From Megamonas hypermegale (GTDB lineage: Bacteria; Bacillota; Negativicutes; Selenomonadales; Selenomonadaceae): 64,000 bases of DNA. Where the stretch lies: contig NZ_LT906446.1 in NCBI RefSeq assembly GCF_900187035.1, positions 1,860,001 through 1,924,000 on the forward strand, read 5' to 3'. The notes under the pieces are model-generated. The model ran no database searches. It was not told where the DNA came from and saw only the letters and a program-made list of their open reading frames with translations. Positions 53,457-62,822 of the stretch are shown one piece after another. How positions within the stretch are numbered: position 1 is the stretch's first letter; every line of letters starts with the position of its first letter. The position numbers were made by a program, and so were the translations under genes.

Positions 53457-54722
53457 TTGGAAAAGTTGATTATACATGGCGGTCATGAATTGCATGGTCG
53501 TGTTAAAATTAGCGGTGCAAAAAACGCTGTACTTCCTATAATTGCTGCAACTCTTCTGGCCCAGGATAAGCCATGTGTTTTAGACGAAGTTCCTTACTTA
53601 AACGACGTCTGCACAATAGCTGAAGTTCTGCGTCAGCTCGGCGCTAAAGTCAACTTCAATCGTGATGAACACACTCTGTCGATTGACAGTACCGTACTTA
53701 AAACGGTTGATGCGCCTTACGATTTAGTTCGCAAAATGAGAGCTTCCTTTGTTATAATGGGACCTCTTTTAGCTCGCTATGGCAAGGCAAAAATTTCCAT
53801 GCCTGGGGGCTGTGCTATCGGAACACGTCCGATTGACTTACATTTAAAAGGCTTCGAAGCTCTTGGAGCGGAAATTGAAATCGGCCACGGCTTTATCAAT
53901 GCTACTGCACCAAATGGGCTTAAAGGTACTAGTATCTATCTCGATTTTCCAAGTGTAGGAGCTACAGAAAATATCATGATGGCTGCTTGTATGGCAGAAG
54001 GCCAAACTATTTTGGAAAATGCTGCTCAAGAACCAGAAATTATCGATTTAGCTAATTTCTTAAACATCATGGGTGCCAAAATTCGCGGTGCTGGTACTAA
54101 TGTAATAAAAATTACAGGCGTACCAAAACTTATAGGTCATAATTATACTATTATTCCAGACCGTATTGAAGCTGGTACATACATGGTAGCTGTAGCTATG
54201 ACTGGTGGAGATATCTATATAGAAAACGCTATCAGTGAGCATTTAAAACCTGTTATCGCTAAATTAAACGAAGCAGGCGTAACAATTCAAGAAGATATTG
54301 ATGGTATCCGTGTTAGCTGTAACAAGCGCCCCAAAGCCATTGATATCAAAACATTGCCATATCCTGGTTTCCCAACCGATATGCAAGCTCAATTCATGGC
54401 AATGCTCACAATAGCTGACGGAACAGGATTTGTTACTGAAACCGTTTTCGAAAATCGCTTTATGCACGTAGATGAATTAAAGCGTATGGGAGCTGTAATC
54501 CGAGTTGACGGACGCACTGCTATTGTAGATGGCGTACCAAAACTCACAGGTTGCCAAGTAAAAGCTACCGACTTGCGTGCTGGTGCTGCTATGGTTCTTG
54601 CAGGCCTTGTAGCTAGCGGTGAAACTCAAGTATCTTATATTCACCATATAGACAGAGGATACGATAATCTCGTTGCAAAACTCTGTGGTCTCGGTGCTGA
54701 TATTCGCCGTGTGGACAATTAA
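53457..54722 (+). CDS. murA: UDP-N-acetylglucosamine 1-carboxyvinyltransferase
   Basis: A 421-residue EPSP-synthase-fold enzyme for the first committed step of peptidoglycan synthesis. Catalytic Cys119 is in [10 protein letters not shown], so the enzyme should be fosfomycin-sensitive in principle. [20 protein letters not shown] and [12 protein letters not shown] are typical. The start is a TTG at 53457 with GGAGG upstream; no in-frame ATG is close. Monocistronic, with a terminator. Confidence 0.96.
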   Translation: MEKLIIHGGHELHGRVKISGAKNAVLPIIAATLLAQDKPCVLDEVPYLNDVCTIAEVLRQLGAKVNFNRDEHTLSIDSTVLKTVDAPYDLVRKMRASFVIMGPLLARYGKAKISMPGGCAIGTRPIDLHLKGFEALGAEIEIGHGFINATAPNGLKGTSIYLDFPSVGATENIMMAACMAEGQTILENAAQEPEIIDLANFLNIMGAKIRGAGTNVIKITGVPKLIGHNYTIIPDRIEAGTYMVAVAMTGGDIYIENAISEHLKPVIAKLNEAGVTIQEDIDGIRVSCNKRPKAIDIKTLPYPGFPTDMQAQFMAMLTIADGTGFVTETVFENRFMHVDELKRMGAVIRVDGRTAIVDGVPKLTGCQVKATDLRAGAAMVLAGLVASGETQVSYIHHIDRGYDNLVAKLCGLGADIRRVDN

Positions 54723-54742
54723 TTAAAGCTTTATAAGTAAAT

Positions 54743-54778
54743 AAATGGTCAAGATTTTCTATCTTGGCCATTTTTTTA
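54743..54778 (+). terminator. Terminator after murA
   Basis: AATGGTCAAGAT pairs with ATCTTGGCCATT (one G-U), then seven T residues. Confidence 0.88.
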
Positions 54779-54808
54779 TAAAAAAATTAGATGATTAGAG
54801 GTGTTATT

Positions 54809-55894
54809 ATGTTATGTACTAAAGAAAAATGTACTGGCTGTCTATCTTGTCTAAATATCTGCCCTAAAAATGCCATAAAAGCTATCACAGATGAACAAGG
54901 TTTTTGGCAAATGCAGATTGACGAAACAAAATGTATTAAATGCAAGCTCTGTCAAAAATCCTGTCCTGCACTCTTTAAACCCAATATAACTGATTTAGTT
55001 TCTAAAGTATATGCATGCTGGCATAAAGATAAAGCAAAACGCCAACAAGCAGCTTCTGGTGGATTATTCACTGCACTAATGCAAAATGCTCTAAAACATA
55101 ATTATTTTGTTTGCGGTGCTACTTTGACAAGTGATATGCAAGTAAAACATATCATAATCGACAAAATAGAAGATTATAAATTGCTAGTCGGTTCAAAATA
55201 CGTTCAAAGTAATTTAACAAACACATTTAAACAGATACGAGCACTTCTTTTAAAAGGTAATAAAGTATTATTTAGCGGTACACCTTGCCAAGTATCAGGA
55301 TTGTATACTTTTCTAAAAAAGAGATATGAAAACCAATTGTTCACTGTAGATTTATTATGTCATGGTGTTCCCTCACCTGAGATATTCAAAAAATACATTG
55401 CCCACATGGAACAACTTTATGATGATAAATTAATCAATTTTCAATTTCGCCATAAACCAGGTTGGCGTCGCTATCAAGTAATTTTAGAATTTACCAGTGG
55501 AAAACAAGATATAACATACAAAGACACCAGCCCATATATTCGTGGATTTTTAAAAGGCAATTTTCTTCGCCCTTCATGTTACGATTGTGATTATACATCT
55601 CTTAAACGATATAGCGATTTGACTATCGGCGATTTTTGGAATTACTTTGCTGATAATTCCACTGATATTGATGATGATAAAGGTATTTCCTTCATGTTAA
55701 TCAACAATGAAAACGGCAAAGCATTATTCGATTTAGCCAAAGATGATTTATTTTATCTAGCAAAAGACTTCAATCGCTCTACTTCTACTAGCCCTAGACT
55801 ACACAAACCAACAAAAAAACCTGCCACTTATGAACAATTTTGGCAGGATTATAACAATAAAGACTTTGAAAATATTATAAAAGAATATTTCTAA
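54809..55894 (+). CDS. FrhB/FdhB-like iron-sulfur oxidoreductase subunit
   Basis: A 361-residue protein with two N-terminal 4Fe-4S motifs (CTGCLSCLNICP and CIKCKLCQKSCP, residues 9-53) followed by the coenzyme F420 hydrogenase beta-subunit N and C domains (ASGGLFTALM, FSGTPCQVSGLY, LLCHGVPSPEIF, DLTIGDFW). Such proteins are flavin-linked oxidoreductases often tied to polysaccharide or ferredoxin metabolism; F420 itself is not expected in this organism. ATG 54809 has GAGGTG upstream and is preferred over ATG 54791. No partner gene adjoins. Confidence 0.88.
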   Translation: MLCTKEKCTGCLSCLNICPKNAIKAITDEQGFWQMQIDETKCIKCKLCQKSCPALFKPNITDLVSKVYACWHKDKAKRQQAASGGLFTALMQNALKHNYFVCGATLTSDMQVKHIIIDKIEDYKLLVGSKYVQSNLTNTFKQIRALLLKGNKVLFSGTPCQVSGLYTFLKKRYENQLFTVDLLCHGVPSPEIFKKYIAHMEQLYDDKLINFQFRHKPGWRRYQVILEFTSGKQDITYKDTSPYIRGFLKGNFLRPSCYDCDYTSLKRYSDLTIGDFWNYFADNSTDIDDDKGISFMLINNENGKALFDLAKDDLFYLAKDFNRSTSTSPRLHKPTKKPATYEQFWQDYNNKDFENIIKEYF

Positions 55895-55896
55895 CG

Positions 55897-55929
55897 AAAA
55901 AAGCCGGTACAAAATTGTATCGGCTTTTA
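55897..55929. terminator. Bidirectional terminator between the FrhB-like gene and rpsR
   Basis: AAAAAAGCCGGTAC pairs with GTATCGGCTTTT between convergent genes. Confidence 0.88.
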
Positions 55930-55941
55930 CTATCATATTTA

Positions 55942-56181
55942 TTATTCAGCTGTGAAAGGTAAAAGAGCGATGTTACGAGCTCTTTTAATTGCAACTGTAA
56001 CTTGACGCTGATGGCAAGCACAGTTACCAGAAATACGACGAGGTAAAATTTTACCGCGTTCAGTAATGAAACGACGGAGTTTTGCTACGTCTTTATAATC
56101 AATATGTTCGATTTTATCTGCACAGAAGCTGCAAACTTTTCTTTTTGGTCTTCTGTTTCTATCGCGTTTAACCAATGTCAT
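55942..56181 (-). CDS. rpsR: 30S ribosomal protein S18 (C+ zinc type)
   Basis: A 79-residue S18. The cysteines in CSFC and CACH match the zinc-ribbon C+ form of the protein. Core [17 protein letters not shown] and [10 protein letters not shown] are typical. Last gene of rpsF-ssb-rpsR; RBS AGGAGGG. Confidence 0.96.
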   Translation of the reverse strand: MTLVKRDRNRRPKRKVCSFCADKIEHIDYKDVAKLRRFITERGKILPRRISGNCACHQRQVTVAIKRARNIALLPFTAE

Positions 56182-56189
56182 TACCCTCC

Positions 56190-56627
56190 TTAAAATGGTA
56201 TTTCTTCGTCAGGAGGTAACTCTGAACCGAAGGAAGCAGCTGCTCCTCCCATTGGAGATGGATTTGAATTATTCATTGGTGCTGCAGCATGAACAGGTGC
56301 TGCTCCAGTTGGTCTAGAACCCATGAATTCAATATCCTGCGCTACAACTTCTGTAACATAGCGTTTTGTTCCGTCCTGTGCATCATAAGAACGAATCTGC
56401 ATACGGCCTTCTACTAAAACCTGGCTACCTTTAACTAAGTTATTACCACATATTTCAGCAAGTTTATCCCAAACAACGATTGGAATAAAATCTGCCTGTT
56501 GCTGATCCGCATTGCGAACAAATCTACGATTTACTGCTAAAGTGAAGCTTGCCACCGCTTTTCCCGTCTGCGTGTAGCGTACTTCTGGGTCACGCACAAG
56601 ACGACCTGCTAATATTACTCTGTTCAT
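56190..56627 (-). CDS. ssb: Single-stranded DNA-binding protein
   Basis: A 145-residue SSB. The OB fold occupies about residues 1-105, starting [20 protein letters not shown] flexible tail rich in Ala, Pro, Ser and Asn ends in the acidic tip PPDEEIPF, which binds partner proteins. Placement between rpsF and rpsR is the standard Firmicute arrangement. RBS GGAGG. Confidence 0.96.
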   Translation of the reverse strand: MNRVILAGRLVRDPEVRYTQTGKAVASFTLAVNRRFVRNADQQQADFIPIVVWDKLAEICGNNLVKGSQVLVEGRMQIRSYDAQDGTKRYVTEVVAQDIEFMGSRPTGAAPVHAAAPMNNSNPSPMGGAAASFGSELPPDEEIPF

Positions 56628-56656
56628 AGCAATTTCCTCCCTGACAAATTTTATAA

Positions 56657-56944
56657 TTATTCTTCGTCTTCTCTAACGATCATATGTTTTAAAACTTCAT
56701 CAGTAATTTTCATTACACGGTCAAGTTCAGCAGCGCAAGCCGGTTCAGCTGTAAAGTTAAATAAGCAGTAGTAACCGTCTGTGCAATCTTTAATTTCATA
56801 AGCCAAACGTTTTTTGCCCCAACGATCTTCTTTGTCAATAGTTGCACCATTGTCAACGAGTAATTTGGAGAATTTTTCGATGACAGCATTAGTTGCTTCT
56901 TCATCCATTGGTCTTACGATAAAAATTACTTCATACTTTCTCAC
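56657..56944 (-). CDS. rpsF: 30S ribosomal protein S6
   Basis: A 95-residue S6 beginning [12 protein letters not shown]. The start is the GTG at 56944, with GAGGAGGTG 5 bp upstream. A longer reading from 56998 would run through the structured leader and is rejected. First gene of the rpsF-ssb-rpsR operon. The acidic end REDEE is usual for S6. Confidence 0.96.
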   Translation of the reverse strand: MRKYEVIFIVRPMDEEATNAVIEKFSKLLVDNGATIDKEDRWGKKRLAYEIKDCTDGYYCLFNFTAEPACAAELDRVMKITDEVLKHMIVREDEE

Positions 56945-56957
56945 AAAAACACCTCCT

Positions 56958-57012
56958 CTTTGGACTATCGGCCCTTTACTGGGCAGGGAAGGTTTCACTT
57001 CTTGAAACCTGC
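56958..57012 (-). promoter_or_regulatory. Candidate S6:S18-binding leader of rpsF
   Basis: The minus-strand leader folds as a GGTTTC/GAAACC hairpin, then CCCTG, a CCCAGTAAAGGG hairpin and a following CCGATAG, directly before the rpsF RBS. S6:S18 autoregulatory leaders carry a bulged CCG that mimics the 16S rRNA site; the exact pairing was not computed. Confidence 0.55.
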
Positions 57013-57030
57013 TAAATACATAGCTTTTTC

Positions 57031-57059
57031 ATTATAGCACGCCCCTAATGCTAAAGCAA
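57031..57059 (-). promoter_or_regulatory. Promoter of rpsF-ssb-rpsR
   Basis: TTGCTT and TATAAT, 17-bp spacer, on the minus strand just after the MFS gene stop. Confidence 0.75.
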
Positions 57060-57060
57060 G

Positions 57061-58425
57061 TTATTTATTTTGTTTTTCTTTACCGCGCATTAATGAAGCT
57101 ATGAGACCTATGACGCACAATATACTAAACAATAAAAATGTATTTTTCGATGCTGCTAATATCATATCTACATATTGTTCCATGACTATATCTGCTGTAT
57201 ATATCGATAAGATAAGCGTTACAATCGCCATGCTGACAGCTTGCCCTATAAGGCGCATTACAGCCACTATAGAAGAAGCAATCCCATAAAATTCGGCTTT
57301 TACAGCTCCCATAATCGCATTATTATTCGGTGAAGAAAACAGACCAAAACCTATGCCGATAAAAGCTAAATTTATTCCAATGAGATAAAAAGAAGTAGTA
57401 CCACTCAAAAAGGAAAATAAAAATAAACCTATCATCATAATTCCCATACCAAATGAAGCAATTATGCGCGGTGAAAATTTATCAGATAATGCACCAGCTT
57501 TCGGTGATACTATCGCCATAAGACAAGGCTGAATTAACAAAAATGAACCAGCAGTAAAAGCATCCATACCTCTTACTATTTGCAAATATAAGGAAACCAT
57601 AAACCCAATAGCAAAAGTAGCACTATAATGAATGAGTGCAGCTAAATTAGACATTGCAAATACAGTATTTTTAAATAAAGATAATTTTACAAGTGGCGAA
57701 GATGATTTATTTTGTTCCCAAATAAATACTAAAAATAATACAAAAGCTACAATAGGGAAATAATGTACTATTTCATGGCGTGTCCAATCGGATAAACCAT
57801 ATAAAAATAACACAATCATTACCATATAAATAAAGCTTCCAACAAAATCAAACTTTTGCCCTTTTGCACCGTACCAATCCAATTTTACCTTCATCATTAA
57901 AATAAGATTTACAAGTAAAACTATACCTGTGAGCCAAAAAATCATACGCCAACCAAGATAATCTGTAATAAAGCCACCGATAAACGGCCCTAAAGACACA
58001 CCAGCATAAACAAACGAAACAGACATTCCCAATATCTTTCCACGTTTTCGCGCATCATAACAAGATACTAACAGTGCCATACTTGTTCCAAAAATCATAG
58101 ACATAGATACACCTTGTAAAAATCTCACAAATATAAAAGACAAAAAATGTTGCATTAACGCACAAATAAATGTCGTAACACAAATGCAAACAAGGCCTAT
58201 CATATAAATTTTTCGTCGCCCTTTAATATCAGATAATCTACCAAAAGGCAATAGACCTGCTGCCGAACCAATTAAAAAAGCCGTCACGGCCCAAGTTAAA
58301 ATATCTGGATTTAAATTAAAATCTTCAGCCATAGATGGAACTGCTACATTTATTGAACTTCCCATAAATGCACCAGTAAAAGAAGTTATCATCACTGCTA
58401 CAAGTATTCTTTTTTGCTGTCCCAT
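57061..58425 (-). CDS. MFS drug efflux transporter (DHA2/EmrB-QacA-like)
   Basis: A 454-residue membrane protein with about fourteen helices. The loop 2-3 motif GRLSDIKGRRK and the motif C-like SLGPFIGGF point to proton-drug antiport. It opens with a cytoplasmic MGQQKR. ATG 58425 follows AGGTGA; a GTG at 58434 would overlap that RBS. No regulator adjoins it. Substrate unknown. Confidence 0.85.
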   Translation of the reverse strand: MGQQKRILVAVMITSFTGAFMGSSINVAVPSMAEDFNLNPDILTWAVTAFLIGSAAGLLPFGRLSDIKGRRKIYMIGLVCICVTTFICALMQHFLSFIFVRFLQGVSMSMIFGTSMALLVSCYDARKRGKILGMSVSFVYAGVSLGPFIGGFITDYLGWRMIFWLTGIVLLVNLILMMKVKLDWYGAKGQKFDFVGSFIYMVMIVLFLYGLSDWTRHEIVHYFPIVAFVLFLVFIWEQNKSSSPLVKLSLFKNTVFAMSNLAALIHYSATFAIGFMVSLYLQIVRGMDAFTAGSFLLIQPCLMAIVSPKAGALSDKFSPRIIASFGMGIMMIGLFLFSFLSGTTSFYLIGINLAFIGIGFGLFSSPNNNAIMGAVKAEFYGIASSIVAVMRLIGQAVSMAIVTLILSIYTADIVMEQYVDMILAASKNTFLLFSILCVIGLIASLMRGKEKQNK

Positions 58426-58487
58426 TTTATTCACCTACTATTAGCAATATTTTGCCTTTATTCTATCAAAAAAACAGCTATAAAGAC

Positions 58488-58523
58488 AAAAAAACTTTGC
58501 TACTTAATTAAGTAGCAAAGTTT
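58488..58523 (-). terminator. Terminator of the small orphan gene
   Basis: A perfect 32-bp palindromic stem (AAACTTTGCTACTTAA and its complement) ends in seven T residues on the minus strand. Confidence 0.88.
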
Positions 58524-58552
58524 CTCTTTGAATTTCAATAACATCACAAAAA

Positions 58553-58780
58553 CTATATAGCAGCGGCAGAATTATTACATGTAGAAATGCGCCAAATACG
58601 TTCAAACGGATAATTCTTAAATAAATATCTCAAATCAAGATATTCATCGTTTAAAATAAAGGTTACACGTTTTAACTCTTTGCCTTTAGATATTCTCTTT
58701 AATTTATTAATATAATATGCTATTTCTACATCATCTAATTTACCATTTTGCATATATACTTTTATTCCTTCGTATACCAA
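58553..58780 (-). CDS. Small hypothetical protein
   Basis: A 75-residue protein of unknown function. The TTG at 58780 is chosen because AGGAGGTG lies 7 bp upstream; a reading from 58801 would include that RBS. It is charged and probably alpha/beta (VEIAYYINKLKRISKGKELKRVTFILNDEYLDLRYLF), with no signal peptide or metal motif. A good RBS and its own strong terminator argue that it is real. No relative was recognised. Confidence 0.68.
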   Translation of the reverse strand: MVYEGIKVYMQNGKLDDVEIAYYINKLKRISKGKELKRVTFILNDEYLDLRYLFKNYPFERIWRISTCNNSAAAI

Positions 58781-58930
58781 AATTAGACACCTCCTGCACA
58801 ATAGGCAAGTTTAGATATAAATAGTAGACATAAATAGTATTTTATATACCTGCAATTTTACACTATGCTTTGTAAAATGTCAAATACTTGTAAACAAATA
58901 TGTAATATATTGAAAATTCTTATACTTAAT

Positions 58931-58972
58931 AAAAAAACAGGATATTTTCGCGTCATTACTTGAAATATCCTG
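58931..58972 (-). terminator. Terminator of the M29 aminopeptidase gene
   Basis: CAGGATATTTCA pairs with a near-complementary GAAAATATCCTG, then seven T residues. Confidence 0.82.
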
Positions 58973-59021
58973 CCTTCTATAAATCTATGTTTTACGTTTT
59001 TTTATACAATATATAGAATAT

Positions 59022-60134
59022 TTATTTAAGATTTTCCGGATTTAAGCATTTTAGGTCGTCTACTACAAAAAGACCATCTTTACGAATTAGTTCATTGTCA
59101 AAATATATTTTTCCACCACCGTATTCACTTATCTGGATTAGTACCAAATCCCAATGAACAGCAGAACGATTAGTGTTATCGGCATCTTCATACGCACAAC
59201 CAGGTGTAAAGTGTAAACTACCACTTATTTTTTCATCAAATAAAATGTCCTTCATTGGAAAAGTAATATATGGATTTAAACCAAAAGAGAATTCTCCAAT
59301 ATAGCGTGCACCTTCATCTGTATCTAAAATTTTATTCAAAATATCTGTATGATTTGATGTAGCTTTTACTATTTTACCTTGTTCAAATGTAAGCGAAATG
59401 TTTTCAAAAGTCGTTCCCTGGTAGATAGTCGGAGTGTTATATGAAATAACCCCATTTACAGAATTTTTTACAGGAGCAGTATAAACTTCGCCATCAGGTA
59501 TATTGCAATCACCTGCACATTTTACGGCTGGCATACCTTTTATTGAAAAAGTGATATCTGTTCCTTCACCAACGATATGAACCATATCCGCATTTTCCAT
59601 GCGTTTTACTAAGGCATCCATAGCATCATTCATTTTATTATAATCAAGATTGCACACATTATAATAAAAATCACAAAAAGCATCGCTGCTCATATTAGCA
59701 AGTTGTGCCATTGCACCATTTGGATAGCGAAGCACACACCATTTTGTTTTAGGAACTCTAATATCACTATGCACTGGTTTCATCCAATATTTAGAATACA
59801 TTTCCATATTTTTAGCAGGTACATCACTAAGCTGACTCACATTTTCACTGCCACGAATAGCTATATATGCATCCATATGTTTCATGCGAAGTGATTCATA
59901 CTCAGCACAAAATTCCATTTGTTCTTTAGTTGCGCCAAGCAACAATTCACGCTGCATTCTTAAATTCTTTATAGTTAAAAATGGTATACCACCAACTTTA
60001 TACGCTTCTTGTATTAAAGCTTGCGCAAGCTCCATACCTTCATCAATAAGTTCAATTAAAAGTTTTTCACCTTTTTTTAAACGCACTGAATAATTTATTA
60101 AATTATGCGCCAATATTAAATTTCTATTATCCAT
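59022..60134 (-). CDS. M29-family aminopeptidase
   Basis: A 370-residue leucyl aminopeptidase of the thermophilic-aminopeptidase family (PepS/AmpS). Candidate metal residues lie in GEGTDITFSIKG, DGEVYTAP, FSFGLNP and SAVHWDLVL, the usual sequence of conserved blocks. It is cytoplasmic and trims peptides, the second peptidase in the window with the M18 enzyme. ATG at 60134. Monocistronic, divergent from the T-box unit. Confidence 0.92.
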   Translation of the reverse strand: MDNRNLILAHNLINYSVRLKKGEKLLIELIDEGMELAQALIQEAYKVGGIPFLTIKNLRMQRELLLGATKEQMEFCAEYESLRMKHMDAYIAIRGSENVSQLSDVPAKNMEMYSKYWMKPVHSDIRVPKTKWCVLRYPNGAMAQLANMSSDAFCDFYYNVCNLDYNKMNDAMDALVKRMENADMVHIVGEGTDITFSIKGMPAVKCAGDCNIPDGEVYTAPVKNSVNGVISYNTPTIYQGTTFENISLTFEQGKIVKATSNHTDILNKILDTDEGARYIGEFSFGLNPYITFPMKDILFDEKISGSLHFTPGCAYEDADNTNRSAVHWDLVLIQISEYGGGKIYFDNELIRKDGLFVVDDLKCLNPENLK

Positions 60135-60201
60135 TTTCTTACCTACTTTCTATAAAATTTACCATTTATTTATTTTACCATAAATTATTTTAAAAAAACT
60201 A

Positions 60202-60230
60202 TTGACAATTTTATAATATAAGATTATATT
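60202..60230 (+). promoter_or_regulatory. Promoter of the T-box leader
   Basis: TTGACA and TATATT with a 17-bp spacer; predicted start near 60237. Confidence 0.8.
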
Positions 60231-60236
60231 AAATTA

Positions 60237-60540
60237 CGATGAATTTTGTAATTTTGTAAAGATAAAATAAAGTATAAATCTAGAGATAGGAACAAGTAGT
60301 TTTTACTTAAAGCTTACAGAGAGCCATTGTTTTGCTGGAAAATGGTAGCTAAAAGAAAAATGAAAATCATCCTTGAAGATTTTAGCTGAAATCCAGTAAG
60401 CTAAAACGTTTGTTCTACGTTATAAGAAACACGTATTATGATGTACGTTGAAAAGCTGTTGTCTTCATAGTTAAGACAAAATCAGGGTGGTACCGCGGAA
60501 ATATAACCTCCGTCCCTTTATGGGACGGAGGTTTTTTGTA
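60237..60540 (+). ncRNA. T-box riboswitch controlling an MFS transporter
   Basis: The leader contains the stem I base AGCTTAC (60311-60317) paired with GTAAGCT (60396-60402), the AGAGAG kink motif (60318-60323), the T-box AGGGTGGTACCGCGG (60484-60498) and a terminator (AACCTCCGTCCC with its complement, 60505-60537). The specifier in GAAATCCAGTAAG reads AUC (Ile, 60391-60393) or, one base on, UCC (Ser). The UGGU tRNA-end motif calls for an A73 tRNA, which favours Ile over Ser. Uncharged tRNA should turn on the downstream transporter. Confidence 0.93.
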
Positions 60541-60583
60541 TTTATACTTAGTTTTACCAAAATTTTATTAGGAGGCACACAAA

Positions 60584-61912
60584 ATGGAACAAATCAATTT
60601 TTCAAGTTTAAAAAGAAAGCGTGATTTACATATTATTTTACCTGTATTTTTAGTTTCAATCATCGCTTGTATCGACCGTGTAAATATAGCTTATGCAGCT
60701 TTAACCATGACAGAAGATTTACCATGGCTTACACCTGAAATCTTTGGCGCTGGTGCTGGTATTTTCTTTATGGGATATTTACTTCTAGAAATTCCTGGTT
60801 CTTTGATTGCAGCCAAATATTCTGGTAGTAAATGGATTGCTCGTATCATGTTCACATGGGGTCTTGTTTGCGTACTTATGGCTTTCATGTCTACACAAAC
60901 TGAATTTTATATCTATCGCTTTTTACTTGGTGCATCCGAAGCTAGTCTTTATCCTGTTATTTATTCCGTATTATTTCCACGTTGGTTCACACCAAAAGAA
61001 CGCGCTCGTGCTACTTCTTTAATGCTCTCTTCTTTATTATTATCTACTATTATTGGTGCACCTATAGCTGGAGTTTTATTAAATACATCCATCTTAGGTA
61101 TGCATGGTTGGCAAGAATTATTTATTTTAGAAGCTGTTCCTGCTCTCATCTTTGCTGTAGTATTCTTCTTCTGGGTAAAAGATAGACCTGACCAAGTATC
61201 TTGGCTCAATGATGCTGAAAAAAAATATTTAACAGATGCATTCAATGAAGAACAAGCTCGTTTACAAAAAGTAAAAAAATATACTGTTATGCAAGCATTT
61301 ACTGATAAAAAAGTTTTAAAACTCTGCTTTATCTATTTCATGTGGGTAATTGGTTTTTGGGGTTTCAATTTCTGGATGCCAACTGTATTAAAAAGCCTTT
61401 CTGGCTGGTCAACGTCCATATTAGGCGGTGCTATTGCTATCCCAATGACTGTTGCTTTAATTGTTCAAATAATTGCAGGTTATACATCTACTAAAACAGG
61501 TGATAAAGTTTGGCATGTAGCTATTGCTATGTTTATCGGTGCTATCGGTCTTGGACTTAGCCCATTTGCAGGCAGTCCAACTGTTGCTTTATTTTTGATT
61601 TGCTTATCTGCAATCGGTATCTATGCTTCTATGGGTGTATGGTGGACAGTTCCTACTACATTTTTAACTGGTCCTGCTGCTGCTGGTGCTATCGGTCTTA
61701 TCAATTCTTGTGGTAATCTCGGTGGTTGGGTTGGTCCTTATATGATGGGCTTTATTAAAACAGAAACAGGTTCTTTTGATATCGGCTATTTTGCTATGGC
61801 AATATTTATGTTAATCGCTGGTATTACTACTCTTACTATAAAATATGGTTGGACTGGTAAAAAAAATTATCAACAAACTGAAACAGCAATGATGGCTTTG
61901 AATAAAAAATAA
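60584..61912 (+). CDS. MFS transporter, ACS-family-like, T-box regulated
   Basis: A 442-residue protein with twelve helices. The opening RKRDLHIILPVFLVSIIACIDRVNIAYA and the loop after helix 5 (LFPRWFTPKERARA) are typical of the anion-cation symporter family, whose known members carry organic acids and some dipeptides. Being the only gene behind the T-box, it is predicted to import an amino acid, a precursor or a peptide matching the T-box tRNA, probably isoleucine-related. RBS AGGAGGC. Confidence 0.88.
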   Translation: MEQINFSSLKRKRDLHIILPVFLVSIIACIDRVNIAYAALTMTEDLPWLTPEIFGAGAGIFFMGYLLLEIPGSLIAAKYSGSKWIARIMFTWGLVCVLMAFMSTQTEFYIYRFLLGASEASLYPVIYSVLFPRWFTPKERARATSLMLSSLLLSTIIGAPIAGVLLNTSILGMHGWQELFILEAVPALIFAVVFFFWVKDRPDQVSWLNDAEKKYLTDAFNEEQARLQKVKKYTVMQAFTDKKVLKLCFIYFMWVIGFWGFNFWMPTVLKSLSGWSTSILGGAIAIPMTVALIVQIIAGYTSTKTGDKVWHVAIAMFIGAIGLGLSPFAGSPTVALFLICLSAIGIYASMGVWWTVPTTFLTGPAAAGAIGLINSCGNLGGWVGPYMMGFIKTETGSFDIGYFAMAIFMLIAGITTLTIKYGWTGKKNYQQTETAMMALNKK

Positions 61913-61921
61913 TATATTAAT

Positions 61922-61967
61922 AAAAAAGGCTTAAATTACCGCAACAAGGTAATTTAAGCCTTTTTTT
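61922..61967. terminator. Bidirectional terminator between the MFS gene and rpe
   Basis: An 18-bp perfect stem (AAAAAGGCTTAAATTACC and complement) with A and T tracts; the rpe stop lies at its edge. Confidence 0.92.
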
Positions 61968-62631
61968 AAAGAGTATAATCTTTTGCTATTTCTGCAAATT
62001 CTTTAACTCTAGCAGAGATATCCTTAGCACCCATTACAGCAGAACCTGCTACAATAACATTAGCGCCAGCAGCAAAACAAGTCTTTATTGTTTCAGGATT
62101 TACACCACCGTCAACTTCTATATCATAATTATAATTATTTTCCTTGCGAAGTTTTACTAAATCTTTTACTTTTTCCATCTGGTCTTGCATGAATTTTTGA
62201 CCACCAAAGCCCGGTTCTACAGTCATAACGAGTACCATATCAAGTTCTGGTAAAAGTTCTTCAATCGTAGAAATTGGTGTTGCTGGTTTTAAAGCAATAG
62301 CTGCTTTCATACCTAAATCTTTTATTTTTGCTATAAGTTCTTTAGCATTTTCTGTAGCTTCAATATGGAAACAGAAAATATCTGCTCCAGCTTTAGCAAA
62401 TTGTTCTACATAACGTTCTGGTTCAATAATCATTAAATGTACATCAAATATTATTTTTGTGTATTTTCTAATAGATTGCACAACAGCAAGTCCAAAAGAT
62501 AAATTTGGTACAAATACGCCGTCCATAATATCTAAATGAAGATATGGTACATTTGCTTTGTCTAACTCTTCTAATTGCTGTTTTAAAATTCCAAAATCTG
62601 CGGCTAACAGTGATGGGGATAACTTATACAT
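61966..62631 (-). CDS. rpe: Ribulose-phosphate 3-epimerase
   Basis: A 221-residue TIM-barrel enzyme of the pentose phosphate pathway. Metal and phosphate residues are in LSPSLLAADFG, HLDIMDGVFVPN, VHLMI, VMTVEPGFGGQ and VDGGVN. Start at ATG 62631, with AAGGAAG upstream; the longer frame from 62679 adds a non-conserved head. It stands alone, divergent from the last MFS gene. Confidence 0.96.
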   Translation of the reverse strand: MYKLSPSLLAADFGILKQQLEELDKANVPYLHLDIMDGVFVPNLSFGLAVVQSIRKYTKIIFDVHLMIIEPERYVEQFAKAGADIFCFHIEATENAKELIAKIKDLGMKAAIALKPATPISTIEELLPELDMVLVMTVEPGFGGQKFMQDQMEKVKDLVKLRKENNYNYDIEVDGGVNPETIKTCFAAGANVIVAGSAVMGAKDISARVKEFAEIAKDYTL

Positions 62632-62822
62632 ATAATCGCTTCCTTTCATTTTTCTAAATTTATTGTAGACCAAAGTCAATATTTAGTCTACCAAAAACCA
62701 GTATTTAGGTATATAATCTTATTACTAAATCATTTGATTAGTATATAATTATCCCAAATAATTATATACATTATAATAAATATAAATAATTAACTATTTA
62801 AGTTAAGAAAGGAATGATCTAA

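Noticed and set aside
60381-60402. Serine (UCC) as the definite T-box specifier
   Set aside because: The register next to AGTAAG allows it, but the UGGU motif would not pair with the G73 of tRNA-Ser, so it is kept only as an alternative.
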